Positions 35,320 through 44,107 of a stretch of DNA of 64,000 nucleotides are shown in pieces. The notes under the pieces were generated by a model. It worked only from the letters and a program-made list of their open reading frames with translations. It did not search any database and was not told the DNA's origin. This DNA is from Cytobacillus praedii (GTDB taxonomy: Bacteria; Bacillota; Bacilli; Bacillales; Cytobacillaceae). The translations under genes and the position numbers were made by a program. Location of the stretch: the NCBI RefSeq assembly GCF_001439605.1, contig NZ_LMBX01000002.1, positions 62,001 through 126,000 of the forward strand, written 5' to 3'. Within the stretch, counting starts at the first letter, position 1, and the number at the start of each line of letters is the position of its first letter.

Positions 35320-36534
35320 TTACACACCAAATACTCTTCCAGCATCTTCTTCCTCTTTCAAAACAGTTGCATTCGTAACTTGATTGCCTAATACATCAAT
35401 TATAGCACCACCAGAAGCTCTATAAGGAATTTCGGTATTATCTCTCATCGTTCCTTTCGGCATCCATACAAAGACAAAAGAATGAGCGTCAGCAGCAATT
35501 ATCCAAGGTCTATAACTTGTAAAAGTAGCTTCCCCAACACGACCTCTTGATCTTGAAAAATAGAAAGCTGCATACGAAGATTCTTTTCCACTCAAATTAC
35601 ATGTCACATTATTAAAATCCACCATTTGGCAGTTTTCAACGTAACATCCTTCCCCCATACCAAATTCAAGAATATTAGAATTATATTTTTCAAAGTTTTC
35701 TACCCTTATTTTACACTGAAGGTTTTCAAATACAATATTTAAAGCATGAGCACTATTAAAATTAAAGACAAAATCACCACCGAATTTATTTTTTATTACT
35801 AACTCTCTATGAATCGGTGTCAAGCTCTCAGAAAGTTCTACACCTTCACCAATATTAAATGTACGTTTGCCACCAATTGTTATTGGTTTCCATTCCCTTA
35901 ATGCCCTTCCTAAAGTAGCAAATGCTGTTGCCTCACTCTTACCATCATTATCATCATTACCTGTAGTTCTCACATAATAAGAAATGTCAGCAGCCTCTCT
36001 ATCAATATCATCAAACTCAATACCAGCAATTTGCTGATCAATATAATCTTTAGCATTCAACTCCGCTTTGTTCGCCTTTGACTGTGCGCCTGTGGTAGTT
36101 TCGATCTGTGACCAATTTTGCCAAGCTTTTGTATCAGGATTCCATGTCCTTGTGTGAAGGATGTTATTATCCTTTGAAAATAATTGCCAACCATACTCTA
36201 ATACTCTGTGTGTCGTAAGAGTACCCCACTGAAAAGGGAAGCCATTTTCCATTAAATCTGACTCCATGATCGTAATTCCCTCTGAAAAGTTAGATAATGG
36301 AGATATATTATTATTACTATTTTTTTCAATCTTATTAATTTGTGAAGTTGTAACATTATGCGGATTCGTTCTATCAGCACAATGAGTACCAATGAGCTGC
36401 TCTACAACCACCAACCCTTCATTATTCACTTCCCCCCTCTTAAGAGCTTCAACAATCCCCTGTTCAATCCGATTAAAGTCTCCCTCCGTTGGAGTATCAT
36501 CATATTTCCAGTCTGTTTTCGGCTGAAATTTCAT
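35320..36534 (-). CDS. Tail fibre with pyocin-knob-like domain (receptor-binding)
   Basis: Protein of 404 residues. The N-terminus (KFQPKTDWKYDDTPTEGDFN) is the usual baseplate-attachment segment of XkdV/pyocin-type fibres. Residues about 100-150 (MENGFPFQWGTLTTHRVLEY, then TRTWNPDTKAWQNWSQIETT) match the pyocin knob repeat. Residues about 185-404 start YYVRTTGNDDNDG, the common opening of a right-handed beta-helix, and should hold the receptor-binding part. It would decide the target range of the tail particle. Three nt before the next gene upstream. Confidence 0.85.
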   Translation of the reverse strand: MKFQPKTDWKYDDTPTEGDFNRIEQGIVEALKRGEVNNEGLVVVEQLIGTHCADRTNPHNVTTSQINKIEKNSNNNISPLSNFSEGITIMESDLMENGFPFQWGTLTTHRVLEYGWQLFSKDNNILHTRTWNPDTKAWQNWSQIETTTGAQSKANKAELNAKDYIDQQIAGIEFDDIDREAADISYYVRTTGNDDNDGKSEATAFATLGRALREWKPITIGGKRTFNIGEGVELSESLTPIHRELVIKNKFGGDFVFNFNSAHALNIVFENLQCKIRVENFEKYNSNILEFGMGEGCYVENCQMVDFNNVTCNLSGKESSYAAFYFSRSRGRVGEATFTSYRPWIIAADAHSFVFVWMPKGTMRDNTEIPYRASGGAIIDVLGNQVTNATVLKEEEDAGRVFGV

Positions 36535-36537
36535 CTA

Positions 36538-36819
36538 TTATGCCTCCTTTACAAATATAGTCTGTGAAAGAATCGTATCTGATGAGATTGGAACGTATAC
36601 TTTGTTCGAAGTAACGACATTATCCAATTCATCTTTTAGTTCAATTTGTTGAATAGTTTCTACAGCGCCAAACGGTACCGTGTATCTCATCGAAAGCTCA
36701 TTTGCTGCTAGTTTTTTTAGATCAAAATTAGGAACTTGATAGGTTCCATTTAATACGACCTTATTAATCTTCAGATCTGTGAAGATCGCCACTTCGCTTA
36801 AAAATTCCTGGGTAATCAC
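36538..36819 (-). CDS. Small baseplate/fibre-associated protein
   Basis: Protein of 93 residues, beta-rich, beginning MITQEFLSEVAIFTDLKINK. Its position between the DUF2313 (XkdU) gene and the fibre gene is kept in PBSX-like and diffocin-like tail clusters. The 4-bp overlap with the upstream gene shows translational coupling. No enzymatic motif; it is likely a baseplate wedge or fibre connector. Function inferred from position. Confidence 0.65.
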   Translation of the reverse strand: MITQEFLSEVAIFTDLKINKVVLNGTYQVPNFDLKKLAANELSMRYTVPFGAVETIQQIELKDELDNVVTSNKVYVPISSDTILSQTIFVKEA

Positions 36820-37403
36820 TTAATGATCACCTCCTTTCCTCCTGCAGCAAATGGTGTGCTGCCGAGCTTCCATGTAGTTGAGAGCCTTGTCATTCTCGTA
36901 ACTTGCCTCATGGAAATATGCTCTTTGAACAAAATCGTGTTGCTTAATGCGGTTTGCTGTTGATAGACCATGCATGCGGGCTTTACTGTCTTAATCGTGT
37001 GCTCAACCTCTTTAAAAACCTTCGCATCACCTATATCAGCTGCTATTGATAAAATGCTGGAAAGCCAATCGGCAGAGACTGCTGCTCGCCCTTCTCCTAC
37101 TAAAAAGTTGAGCCTATCTTGAAGGAATCGTAGGGTAAAAGGTACTTTCGTTGATTGACGATTAATTATTCTTCTTTTTCGAAAGTCTAAGCTTTCCGTT
37201 TCTGGATCCGCTTGAATTTCAAGCAGTTTTTCACGACGTTTAATTGCGTATTCGTTAGCGGTCTGCACAAAACGATTACGAAAGACTTGTTCTATTTCCG
37301 CTTCAAGCATTTGAACCTCTTTATCAACAGTTATAGCAATTTCCATAAACTCAGGGATGTCATGAAAAATTGGCTGTAAATGGGGTAAATATACTTCAGC
37401 CAT
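36816..37403 (-). CDS. Baseplate protein, DUF2313/YmfQ family (XkdU-like)
   Basis: Protein of 195 residues. It has the helical N-terminus (IPEFMEIAITVDKEVQMLEA) and the TESLDFRKRRIINRQSTKVP segment typical of XkdU/YmfQ, which corresponds to gpI-type wedge proteins joining the baseplate to the fibres. It overlaps the baseplate J gene upstream by 8 bp and the next gene by 4 bp. Gene order XkdS-XkdT-XkdU is as in PBSX. Confidence 0.83.
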   Translation of the reverse strand: MAEVYLPHLQPIFHDIPEFMEIAITVDKEVQMLEAEIEQVFRNRFVQTANEYAIKRREKLLEIQADPETESLDFRKRRIINRQSTKVPFTLRFLQDRLNFLVGEGRAAVSADWLSSILSIAADIGDAKVFKEVEHTIKTVKPACMVYQQQTALSNTILFKEHISMRQVTRMTRLSTTWKLGSTPFAAGGKEVIIK

Positions 37404-38475
37404 TTAAAATCACCTGGTCCAAGAAAGGAATTTTTTCGGCATTTAGTTCGACATTTACTGAAGAACCATTTATAGTCGTATTTGTTACATCCACAATATT
37501 AGGGATCGTTAAAACCCGCGCTTCAATTTGAGATAAACGGATAATCGTCTTAGCTTCATTCTTCCAATTTTTACGCAGAGATAGAAAATAATCCTTTAAT
37601 ATCGCTTCAATGTCACCTACTACTTGACCAATTGTTACACCATTCGCTAAGGTAATCGTTGACTCAATAGTTAAGAGAACTTTAGCCGCACCCGTAATCG
37701 TTACAAAATGGTTCATTGGCGCAAGACCGAGTCCTTGTCCCTGAACAGGGATTGGATCTACTTTTTCTTGTATTTCATGAATAAAATCTGGAGTGGGTTC
37801 ATTAAATTCGCTTGTAAGAACACAGCATTTAACAGAACCTCCGCCTTGCCATGCCGGGAAAACCTTTGTACCTCCGATGCCATCTAACGTATTGAGCATC
37901 TTTTTATAATCTGCAACATTGCCTCCGAAAGGTTCCTCATTTACTTCTTCAAAGAATCGTTCGCGCAAAGCCTCATCTTCTTCTTCGTTTTCACCAGGGA
38001 TCAGTACGTCGGCTAATTGTGCTTCAACTAGTCCAGCAATGTATTCAACTGGAAGCAGTACACCAAATTGTTCATTCCCTGCAGTCCCTGCTGTCTCACA
38101 TTTCAAAATGAACTCACCTAAACCAAGCCTGCTTTCAACTAGATAATATAAATGACCAATTGAGAAGCGGCTATTAATTGGGACATCCATTGGAGCTTCA
38201 TTCGCTCCAAAAAACTTTCCTACTCTTTTGGCAAAGGTAGCAAGGTTTTTATTTATCCCATGCTCACTTGTCCCTCTTGCTAAATATTCTCCATCCGCTG
38301 AATCAACAAATGATAGATTATTGTGTACATCTAAATCTGCATAAAATTCAGCAAGGATATAGGCAATTGGTGCAATGGCTGTATAAATCGGTGAGCTTTC
38401 ACGTTTATCAAAATTGGCTGATACCCTGTTTAGCATGCGATCAAGTAAATATTCAGGTGTCATCTGTTCATACAT
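37396..38475 (-). CDS. Baseplate J-like protein (XkdT-like)
   Basis: Protein of 359 residues of the gpJ/Baseplate_J family. Visible: LASEFYADLD-like N-terminal helices (ILAEFYADLDVHNN), DSADGEYLARGTSEHG, the conserved LIPGENEEEDEALRERFFEE segment, NVADYKKMLNTLDGIGGTKV and a C-terminal domain ending with NIVDVTNTTING. It forms the wedge ring that surrounds the central hub of contractile tails. Only one base separates it from the DUF2634 gene. Confidence 0.92.
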   Translation of the reverse strand: MYEQMTPEYLLDRMLNRVSANFDKRESSPIYTAIAPIAYILAEFYADLDVHNNLSFVDSADGEYLARGTSEHGINKNLATFAKRVGKFFGANEAPMDVPINSRFSIGHLYYLVESRLGLGEFILKCETAGTAGNEQFGVLLPVEYIAGLVEAQLADVLIPGENEEEDEALRERFFEEVNEEPFGGNVADYKKMLNTLDGIGGTKVFPAWQGGGSVKCCVLTSEFNEPTPDFIHEIQEKVDPIPVQGQGLGLAPMNHFVTITGAAKVLLTIESTITLANGVTIGQVVGDIEAILKDYFLSLRKNWKNEAKTIIRLSQIEARVLTIPNIVDVTNTTINGSSVNVELNAEKIPFLDQVILNG

Positions 38476-38476
38476 T

Positions 38477-38878
38477 CTAATTCACCTCCGTAGCTTCCTG
38501 AAAGCTTCCATATTCAGTTTCGACAGTAAATGTTACTTGCACGTTATGTTCATTAAAAACAAATTGGAATTCTTCAATGCTAGTTATTCGATCATCTTGA
38601 AGAAGCGCTTCAGTTATACGTCGAGTTAGCTCTGATTTCACATATTTGGGGTTCTTCCCTATTAAATTTTCTAATTCAATACCGAAATGATCACTGTATA
38701 TCATGTGCTTAAAGCGGTCTGTGTGTAAAATAATAAAGACTGCCTGCTTAATTGCAGCAAGCTGATCTGTCATGCCAGACATTCTTTTTTTCTGAAAATC
38801 AATCTTATACGTCAGGCTCGGCATCTTAAATAATTCAAGCTCTTCAATTAATTCAGACTGTGGGATTGTCATGTTCAC
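38477..38878 (-). CDS. DUF2634 protein (XkdS-like, gp25-type wedge)
   Basis: Protein of 133 residues. The core (GMTDQLAAIKQAVFIILHTD, HFGIELENLIG, ELTRRITEALLQDDRITSIE) is that of XkdS/DUF2634, the counterpart of T4 gp25 that starts sheath assembly at the baseplate. It overlaps the DUF2577 gene by 4 bp and abuts baseplate J. Confidence 0.9.
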   Translation of the reverse strand: MNMTIPQSELIEELELFKMPSLTYKIDFQKKRMSGMTDQLAAIKQAVFIILHTDRFKHMIYSDHFGIELENLIGKNPKYVKSELTRRITEALLQDDRITSIEEFQFVFNEHNVQVTFTVETEYGSFQEATEVN

Positions 38879-39204
38879 ACCACCTTATCAAGGACAACAA
38901 ATTGCTGTCCGCCTTGCACTCGCAGCAGGAGCACCTTATCACCATTTTTTAAACCGGCTCTAATGATAAGCGGCTTAGAAGGCGGTGTCGTTTCTCCATT
39001 TGCAGATGAATGAGTATGCTCCTTCTCCTCATATCGGATCAGACTTTCTGTGAGTACTAAAAAATCCTCTGTGAGAGTGAATTTTTGCTCGACACTCACC
39101 TCAAGAGGATTCGATTTTATCACGGTTCCAAATAGAATATGAACAGGGTTTTGTGCGTGTATAGCTCCAACCCCTGCTTGTTTAATGATATTGATCATGC
39201 TCAT
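38875..39204 (-). CDS. DUF2577 protein (XkdR-like)
   Basis: Protein of 109 residues, beta-rich OB-like pattern (VHILFGTVIKSNPLEVSVEQ, then LIIRAGLKNGDKVLLLRVQG). This is the DUF2577/XkdR family, located between the XkdQ hub protein and XkdS in PBSX, probably part of the spike or hub. Start GTG or ATG near 39204; it follows the XkdQ gene by one base. Confidence 0.87.
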   Translation of the reverse strand: MSMINIIKQAGVGAIHAQNPVHILFGTVIKSNPLEVSVEQKFTLTEDFLVLTESLIRYEEKEHTHSSANGETTPPSKPLIIRAGLKNGDKVLLLRVQGGQQFVVLDKVV

Positions 39205-39205
39205 T

Positions 39206-40171
39206 TTAAATTACCTTCAGATCCAGCGACATTGTATGATCTGCCCCTTCCCAACTGTGAGTACAATCATCAACTAAAAAATACTGGCGGATACCAAATT
39301 CACTTAGAATAATTGGAACAAAGCAACCAGCCCGTATCCGCAAGTCTCCAATCGCACTAATCTTTATTTTTCTATGTTCCCGATTTTTAAGAGTGACCAA
39401 TTGATCTAATAGATTATTAATTTGAGCTTCATTCATTTTTTCATCTGCCTTATGAAGGAGTTGGAGACGGCCCCATTTTGCAATATTGCTGCTATCCTCT
39501 GCAATATACACGTCACGTTTTCCCGTCTCTTTATTATCTCGAATGATTTTAATGCGATTATACGTTTCATCATCGATTGACTTTTCATAACTATAATCAT
39601 GCATTAAGCTTTCATCCCCAATAACAACGTCCACCTTCATGTTTTTAATATTTTTTAAAGTTAATGCACCAAAGTGATCATAAAAAATAAAATTTTGTGT
39701 TGTAGCGATTAATGTTAAATCAAGTGATTTACAAATAGTATCAAGAAGCTTTTTGTCATCCTCTATCAATGTTGGGATTTGGTGTTTTGTATCTTCAATT
39801 ACACCAAGCTTTAATTTAAGATCATTCGCTATTTTTTTAATTACTTCGGTAGCTGTTACATTCTTACCTACATAGGTTTCATTTGTCATTAAATAGCGTA
39901 TTTGATCATAGGCAGTGATCTTGACCTCTTCACTTTTTCCGCTTCCAATTTTAAAAATATAGCCGTAAAACACCGGTTGATTTCCATCCTTTAAGCGGAT
40001 GACATCGCCATTATTACATTGGAATGCTTTATCTTGATTTGGCGAGCCTTTGATCATCGTCAGCTCCAAACTAGAAGCACGGCCAATCCTCGTCGTTTTC
40101 CAGGCAACATTTGAAACCATTTTCGTTATATCCCAGACATTCCCGTTTTTGTTATCTAATAAAATTTCCAT
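39206..40171 (-). CDS. XkdQ-like baseplate hub protein (gpD/YqbQ family)
   Basis: Protein of 321 residues. It starts MEILLDNKNGNVWDITKMVS, with the typical GRASSLELTMI and YGYIFKIGSGKSEEVKITAYDQ blocks of the XkdQ/gpD hub family (late control protein D fold), and ends with HTMSLDLKVI-type strand pairs. It makes the central hub through which the tube passes. The start is placed at ATG 40171 (AGGTGG 5 nt upstream); the GTG at 40180 lies inside the ribosome binding site. Confidence 0.88.
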   Translation of the reverse strand: MEILLDNKNGNVWDITKMVSNVAWKTTRIGRASSLELTMIKGSPNQDKAFQCNNGDVIRLKDGNQPVFYGYIFKIGSGKSEEVKITAYDQIRYLMTNETYVGKNVTATEVIKKIANDLKLKLGVIEDTKHQIPTLIEDDKKLLDTICKSLDLTLIATTQNFIFYDHFGALTLKNIKNMKVDVVIGDESLMHDYSYEKSIDDETYNRIKIIRDNKETGKRDVYIAEDSSNIAKWGRLQLLHKADEKMNEAQINNLLDQLVTLKNREHRKIKISAIGDLRIRAGCFVPIILSEFGIRQYFLVDDCTHSWEGADHTMSLDLKVI

Positions 40172-40180
40172 TGCTACCAC

Positions 40181-40840
40181 CTACTTTGGAGGCAATTTTA
40201 CTTCCAGTCCTATAGGAAGCTTTCGCAGCTCTGACTCTTTAATATTATTTAGCTTTTGTATTTCCTTATAGCGGGAGCCACTGCCTAAAAATTTTTGTGC
40301 AATTTTCCATAAACTATCACCTTTAACTAGTTTATACGTTTTTGCCGGAGCCCGATTATCCGGGCGAGGAGATGCTTGCTTGTTTGCTGCAGCTTGATTG
40401 ACAACTTTGACCTTTTGAGCTGCATAATGCACATATTTTTTCAAAGACAGCTTATATTCAATGTCTCCAACTGTACCGCCAGCTTCTTTCCACTCAAATG
40501 CTTCAATACTTGCAAGTGTATTAATAGAAAAAGTTGAACCCGTAAAGACGAAGCGAATCGGCTGCTTCGAAGCCATCCACTTCCGAATGTAATCCACATA
40601 GCTTTCTGGTTCAAGTGCTCTTTTTGCTATCACGAAAGGACTTTTCTGAGATGGAAAAACACCTTCAAATGTATATTCAGTCAGTGATGAATCTTTTAAA
40701 ACATTAATTTCCCCTACCCCTGAAATATGATAGATTTTGTTACTATTTGCATCCTTGATTTCAATAGAAGAGGGATTCTCAGGCAACTGGAATCCCTCCG
40801 CTTCATTATTAAATGAAAGCCATATTTCATAATCAGTCAT
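40181..40840 (-). CDS. LysM-containing tail protein (XkdP-like)
   Basis: Protein of 219 residues. The N-terminal 150 residues are the XkdP/gp53-like tail domain (EIWLSFNNEAEGFQLPENPS); the last 50 are one LysM repeat (YKLVKGDSLWKIAQKFLGSG, then NNIKESELRKLPIGLEVKLP). It stabilises the inner baseplate ring, and LysM may contact the wall. Its start overlaps the tape-measure stop by one base (TAATG type). Confidence 0.9.
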   Translation of the reverse strand: MTDYEIWLSFNNEAEGFQLPENPSSIEIKDANSNKIYHISGVGEINVLKDSSLTEYTFEGVFPSQKSPFVIAKRALEPESYVDYIRKWMASKQPIRFVFTGSTFSINTLASIEAFEWKEAGGTVGDIEYKLSLKKYVHYAAQKVKVVNQAAANKQASPRPDNRAPAKTYKLVKGDSLWKIAQKFLGSGSRYKEIQKLNNIKESELRKLPIGLEVKLPPK

Positions 40841-43041
40841 TACATATACACACCCTCAGCTGCAGCATAAAATTCTTGTTCCAGCTTTTGTTCGATCCTC
40901 GCAACAATTGTATTAATGTCTGCTTCTTCCCGAACACTAATCCCTTCCACTTTCACGCTCGGTTGTAGCGACACGAAATTCTGGATCGACTTCATTTCTG
41001 CGAGCTCTCTCATCGTTTTTATATCTTCACTGGAAATATCTACAGTATCATTGATTTTCCCTACTTCTCCAACTTTATCGATGTTAGGTAATTGATTGCC
41101 GCCATTGTTCATATTTGTGAAGCCGTTACTGCCATTATTCATATTAGTGAAATTATTGCCACCTGGCATACCCGGTTTATCTTTAAAAAAGTTTTTACCT
41201 GCAAAACTTTCAAGTTCATCAGATTTCCCAAGGTTTTTAACGAAATCACTGCCAGTTTTGTAGCCTTTTTGAAATGATTCAGGAACTGACTTCAAATCCA
41301 TACGTGGGATATTAACGATATTTTTATCACTTTTAGGCTCTTCTAGATTATTAACAAAGTTTTTAAGTTTGTCAGATAGTCTAGTACTAGCACCGCTTTC
41401 AATCTTTTTGACCTCTTGAATATCAACACCTGGAATTTTGTTCAAAGCCCTAATAAGAGCATTAATTCCCCCTATTGCTAAATTTGCACCATTTACAAAA
41501 GCTTTTCCCAAAATATCAGCTACCATATCAAACGAACCTGCTAACGCGGAAAGATTATTCACAGCCATTTTGACGAGATCATAAAAGAGCTTCTTAACTG
41601 CATAAACAGGGTCGTTAAATAAATTTATTATAAATTCCGCTAGCATCGCAAAAAAGTTCCAAATAATTGCGATACTATTGTAAATTGTTGCAAAAAGAGA
41701 GGTAAAAACCCCTGCAACGAAACCAACAATTTGATCTGCTGTAACGCCAAATTGATGAATAATAAAAACTAACAGACCCACCGCAGCAACGATTAATAAT
41801 ATTGGCCAATTAGCAGCAAGCCATGCCATGGCTTGTGCAAAAATTGGCGGCACCATCCCCCAAAGTTTGGCAATAATTGATGGGATTAGCGTTGCTCCCC
41901 AAGTCAAAAGCATAGCTGAAATCTCCGGCAAATAGGTTAAAACAAAGTTTAAAACTCTCCCAATAACATCTGTTAAGAATACGAAGCCTCTTACAACAAG
42001 ATCAATCCCCATCGCTAAACCATTGAAAAACTGCTCACCATTTGCAGAACTTAACCAAGCTATAAAACCCTTCATCTGTTCTGTTATTAAGCTTAGTGGT
42101 CCTCCAACCTGATTGAGATTCCCAATAAATTCAACGATTTTATTTTTCACAATGTTTGTTGCCCCTTCAAAAGATAAAGGCATATGTTTGAACATACCAT
42201 CTATTACATTGCTTTGATTTTCAAAAGCCTTTACGATCATGTCTGCTGTCAGCTTTCCTTCTTCGCCCAAATTCTGCAGCTCATTTTCAGAAATACTTAG
42301 TCCCGCTGATAATACATCCATAATAGCAGGTGCCGCTTTACTCATTTCTCTGAATCCAATATCTTGCATTTTTCCATTTCCAAGTGCCTGAATCATCAGC
42401 TGACTAACATTATCCTTAGTCCCTTTGTCTACTCCACCTATATCAAGCGTTTTGTTAAAACTTTCGGTAAAAGACAGCATATCATCATTATTCTTAAAAA
42501 CACCTTTTGTAGCTGATCCAAGCGCAGAAATAAATCCTGCAGTCGACTCATAGCTAGTAGCAGTACGATTTGCAACATCGAAAACTTGCTGCTGTAACTG
42601 AGACTGCGTTCTTAAACCATCATTTATAAAAGATAAACGTGTATTAGTGGCTGTAATACCGTCCGCAAATGCCATTGTGGCATCGACAGTTGCATAAACT
42701 TTTTCTGCCGTCCCTAATATTTTGTTAAATCCATTTATAACCTTACCTAATCCGCCACTGATAGAACCACTATCATTTCCTGCATCATTCTGGTTAGGGG
42801 GATTACTTTGGGAGTTGAGCAGAGAAGCTTCAGCTGCTGCAATTCTTTGCAATGTTCCTACTAGCTGATTGGTGAACCGATTTATTGAGCGATTCAATTC
42901 TACGATGGCAAAATTAGTCTGCTTCATATTTTGATTCATATTTTGTAATGAGTTTGAAAAACTGCTCATTATATTATTAATTGACGTCTTCCCCACCACC
43001 TTTTCAAAAGCAGAAAAGCACCCTACTTGAGTGCTTTCCAT
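40840..43041 (-). CDS. Tape measure protein
   Basis: Protein of 733 residues. The N-terminal helical region and the tape-measure domain (about 150-330; GFISALGSATKGVFKNNDDM, LGNGKMQDIGFREMSKAAPA) are followed by several long hydrophobic segments (about 340-470) and a Gly/Asn-rich repeat (NNFTNMNNGSNGFTNMNNGG). At about 1.5 angstrom per residue a tail near 110 nm is expected, shorter than that of PBSX, whose XkdO is much longer. It starts 5 nt after the stop of the frameshifted chaperone. Start not certain: the ribosome binding site is weak and an internal ATG at codon 25 is possible. Confidence 0.88.
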   Translation of the reverse strand: MESTQVGCFSAFEKVVGKTSINNIMSSFSNSLQNMNQNMKQTNFAIVELNRSINRFTNQLVGTLQRIAAAEASLLNSQSNPPNQNDAGNDSGSISGGLGKVINGFNKILGTAEKVYATVDATMAFADGITATNTRLSFINDGLRTQSQLQQQVFDVANRTATSYESTAGFISALGSATKGVFKNNDDMLSFTESFNKTLDIGGVDKGTKDNVSQLMIQALGNGKMQDIGFREMSKAAPAIMDVLSAGLSISENELQNLGEEGKLTADMIVKAFENQSNVIDGMFKHMPLSFEGATNIVKNKIVEFIGNLNQVGGPLSLITEQMKGFIAWLSSANGEQFFNGLAMGIDLVVRGFVFLTDVIGRVLNFVLTYLPEISAMLLTWGATLIPSIIAKLWGMVPPIFAQAMAWLAANWPILLIVAAVGLLVFIIHQFGVTADQIVGFVAGVFTSLFATIYNSIAIIWNFFAMLAEFIINLFNDPVYAVKKLFYDLVKMAVNNLSALAGSFDMVADILGKAFVNGANLAIGGINALIRALNKIPGVDIQEVKKIESGASTRLSDKLKNFVNNLEEPKSDKNIVNIPRMDLKSVPESFQKGYKTGSDFVKNLGKSDELESFAGKNFFKDKPGMPGGNNFTNMNNGSNGFTNMNNGGNQLPNIDKVGEVGKINDTVDISSEDIKTMRELAEMKSIQNFVSLQPSVKVEGISVREEADINTIVARIEQKLEQEFYAAAEGVYM

Positions 43042-43046
43042 TTACC

Positions 43047-43630
43047 TTATCTTTTATTTCGAGACATCATCCGTGCTTTTGCTTCTTCCTTTCTATCTTG
43101 TTCAATACGATAATCAATCATCGCATAGATGACTGCTTTTTCTCGTAGACTCATATTCATAAGTTCATGTGGAAGAATGCGGAGCTTATGGAGGGCATAG
43201 TATGCATAATTTGCATCTGCATCGCCCTCCTTGATTAGTTTTTTGCGTATTGAATCATTTCATTGACATCAAATCCGTTTGCTTCTTGTACCTTTTGGCA
43301 AAGCCTTGAATACTCACCTGATAAAAGCATTTCTTTAAGTAAATCCTCAGCTCCCATAACACCATAAGACTTTTGAAGATCAGGATCCTTTAAGTTAGGA
43401 AAAACAACACTTTCGGTAACAAGCTTGGCAGCGTAGGATTCTCCCTCAATATTCCCTTTTTTATCACGCGGCGTATTTTTTCTAATTAATTCATTCTCTT
43501 TTTCACTCATCGATCGAATTTCCCATGGGATCAGTTTACCGTTTTCATCAATAAATCTCTCAGAAATAATTACATCTAGCTGTTTATTAAACTTAACATT
43601 TTGTGAAAAAAATGCCTGCAGTTTACTCAT
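43047..43630 (-). CDS. Tail assembly chaperone, -1 frameshift product (XkdN-GT type)
   Basis: The zero frame (43630-43235) encodes 131 residues and ends in TAA directly after an A AAA AAC heptamer (43238-43244). A -1 shift there opens a further 63 codons to TAA at 43047-43049, giving a 194-residue protein whose extension (LPHELMNMSLREKAVIYAMI, then DYRIEQDRKEEAKARM) looks like the T domain of gpGT-type chaperones. The extension has no start codon of its own near its beginning. Lambda gpG/gpGT and many tailed phages use the same trick just before the tape measure gene. The shift itself is inferred. Confidence 0.75.
43235..43630 (-). CDS. Tail assembly chaperone (XkdN-like), zero-frame product
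   Basis: Protein of 131 residues with the XkdN pattern: LQAFFSQNVKFNKQLDVIIS, the YAAKLVTESVVFPNLKDPDL block and a helical end with LCQKVQEANGFDVNEMIQYA. It binds the tape measure during assembly and is absent from the mature tail. It lies 14 nt after the tube gene; the stop codon is immediately behind the slippery heptamer. Confidence 0.9.
   Translation of the reverse strand: MSKLQAFFSQNVKFNKQLDVIISERFIDENGKLIPWEIRSMSEKENELIRKNTPRDKKGNIEGESYAAKLVTESVVFPNLKDPDLQKSYGVMGAEDLLKEMLLSGEYSRLCQKVQEANGFDVNEMIQYAKN
43238..43244 (-). other. Slippery heptamer A AAA AAC for -1 frameshifting
   Basis: In the zero frame the codons are GCA AAA AAC TAA. The heptamer has the exact X XXY YYZ phasing and is followed at once by the stop, which would favour pausing and slippage. 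Confidence 0.7.
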
Positions 43631-43644
43631 CCTCTTTTTCCCCC

Positions 43645-44106
43645 TTAATTTGTTGGCGCTGCAAAACTCTCCAAAATATCCACATCATCAAAAGTGAAAT
43701 TAGTTTCTTCTTCAAGAAATTCACTTTCTGTATCAACCTTTGCCATAATCACATTGTCTAAGTTGACATTTTTTAAGACAACGGTTTGTCTTCCGATGCT
43801 TGACGTTGGATCTTCATTCACAATTTGAATGTCAAAGTATACATCTTTCCCGGTTTTAATATAATCAAGCATCAGCTGGCGGAATCGTGTCGTCACATAG
43901 TAAATAGTCATACTTCCTGTGCCATTCCATCCAGTCGCTTTATGCTGCGTTCCTCTTCGGCCAAGAGCTTTCATTTCTGATTTTTGCTTTTCAACGGTTG
44001 CCTCTAGCGTTTTAACATAGAACATTTCTTCCACATTGCCATTTATGGTTGCGTAAGCTCTTCCTTCCTGTCCAGAAATTGCATCTCTTGCTTGTAAAAA
44101 TGCCAT
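43645..44106 (-). CDS. Tail tube protein (XkdM-like)
   Basis: Protein of 153 residues of the XkdM/DUF2001 tube family: QARDAISGQEGRAYATINGN, then KTLEATVEKQKSEMKALGRR, HKATGWNGTGSMTIYYVTTR and an acidic C-terminus. It stacks into the inner tube that pierces the target envelope. One base separates it from the sheath gene. Confidence 0.92.
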   Translation of the reverse strand: MAFLQARDAISGQEGRAYATINGNVEEMFYVKTLEATVEKQKSEMKALGRRGTQHKATGWNGTGSMTIYYVTTRFRQLMLDYIKTGKDVYFDIQIVNEDPTSSIGRQTVVLKNVNLDNVIMAKVDTESEFLEEETNFTFDDVDILESFAAPTN

Positions 44107-44107
44107 G

